From an uncultured Chitinophagaceae bacterium (GTDB lineage Bacteria > Bacteroidota > Bacteroidia > Chitinophagales > Chitinophagaceae): a stretch of DNA of 6,483 nucleotides. Below the pieces are notes generated by a model, which ran no database searches, was not told the DNA's origin, and saw only the letters and a program-made list of their open reading frames with translations. The DNA lies in NCBI GenBank assembly GCA_937897585.1, contig CALCNY010000363.1, positions 1-6,483 on the forward strand, written 5' to 3'. The translations under genes and the position numbers were made by a program. Positions 6,306 to 6,483 of the stretch are shown in pieces (positions within the stretch are counted from its first letter, which is position 1; every line of letters starts with the position of its first letter).

Positions 6306-6336
6306 CAAAATCAGAATTACAGATTAATTTTTACAG
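6306..6336 (-). promoter_or_regulatory. Weak candidate Bacteroidota-type promoter
   Basis: The minus strand has TGATTTTG (6306-6313), a one-mismatch match to the Bacteroidota -7 element TAnnTTTG. About 20 bases upstream is CTG (6334-6336), a poor match to the TTG/TTTG -33 element. If used, transcription would start near 6300 and give a leader of about 50 bases. The region is A+T-rich, so chance matches are likely. Confidence 0.25.
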
Positions 6337-6483
6337 AGAAAGGATTAGTTGGGTGAAGTTCATTTTAGTAGGAACCTATCGATGCGGAAGTTATAATTTT
6401 TTATTTAACTAACGGTACAATATGTTAATCTTTTTTTAACAATTATTATGCCATTTCTGAACATAACTAATTAAAGTTCGTTG

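Larger units (their letters stand above)
6251..6483. other. Upstream non-coding leader
   Basis: These 233 bases hold no credible gene on either strand. They contain the Shine-Dalgarno sequence, the weak promoter candidate, a GTTAA-7-TTAAC inverted repeat at 6424-6440 and a TAGG-AA-CCTA inverted repeat at 6369-6378. Either inverted repeat could be an operator half-site pair or chance; neither has the GC-rich stem and U-tract of a terminator. No end of an upstream gene is visible. Confidence 0.5.

Noticed and set aside
6301..6327. Eight-codon plus-strand open frame ATG-TTC-AAA...TAA
   Set aside because: It is too short, has no ribosome-binding site, and lies in the leader of the opposite gene.
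6424..6440. GTTAA-TCTTTTT-TTAAC inverted repeat as a terminator
   Set aside because: The stem is only 5 bp and A+T-rich, too weak for an intrinsic terminator. It could be a binding site, but nothing supports that.

Overview
The window is almost entirely one very long gene on the minus strand. It starts with ATG at 6250 and stays open, with no stop codon, to the left edge of the window (2083 complete codons; I checked every codon in this frame). The 3' end, and with it the C-terminus, lies outside the window. Upstream of the gene (6251-6483) is an A+T-rich leader with a strong Shine-Dalgarno sequence and no other gene that I can support.

The encoded protein is a secreted, Thr/Ser/Asn/Gly-rich, multi-domain surface protein of the kind typical of Bacteroidota, probably a free-living or environmental member of the Flavobacteriia, Chitinophagia or Sphingobacteriia type. 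The lineage is inferred from the domain set: a SprB-like repeat, NDxC...DVWY modules, Ig-like domains with an NWYTTATGGT motif, a lamin-tail-like ILVDACE domain and a cleaved-adhesin-like jelly roll. No phylogenetic marker gene is present. Such proteins are normally exported by Sec and then by the type IX secretion system (T9SS), using a C-terminal sorting domain that would lie beyond the left edge.

From N- to C-terminus (right to left in the window) the layout is: signal peptide (residues 1-38); unassigned beta-rich domain (39-222); CUB-like domain (223-325); three NDxC/DVWY modules (333-758); Ig-like domain (763-876); an Ig-like domain (880-1113) interrupted by a cleaved-adhesin/choice-of-anchor-J-like domain (905-1059); a GTWSP...YTFTP module (1117-1183); a SprB-like repeat (1194-1251); a lamin-tail-like domain (1263-1460); a second GTWS...YTFT module (1463-1530); and then a tandem array of at least eleven 52/53-residue repeats (1531 to the edge).

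The most interesting features are the repeat array, the nested domain and the ribosome-binding site. The array has three unit types in a higher-order order, and neighbouring units are almost identical as protein but differ at many synonymous positions. One beta-sandwich domain is inserted inside another. The gene has a full-length Shine-Dalgarno sequence although the inferred phylum rarely uses one. I found no RNA genes, CRISPR array, insertion sequence or second gene.
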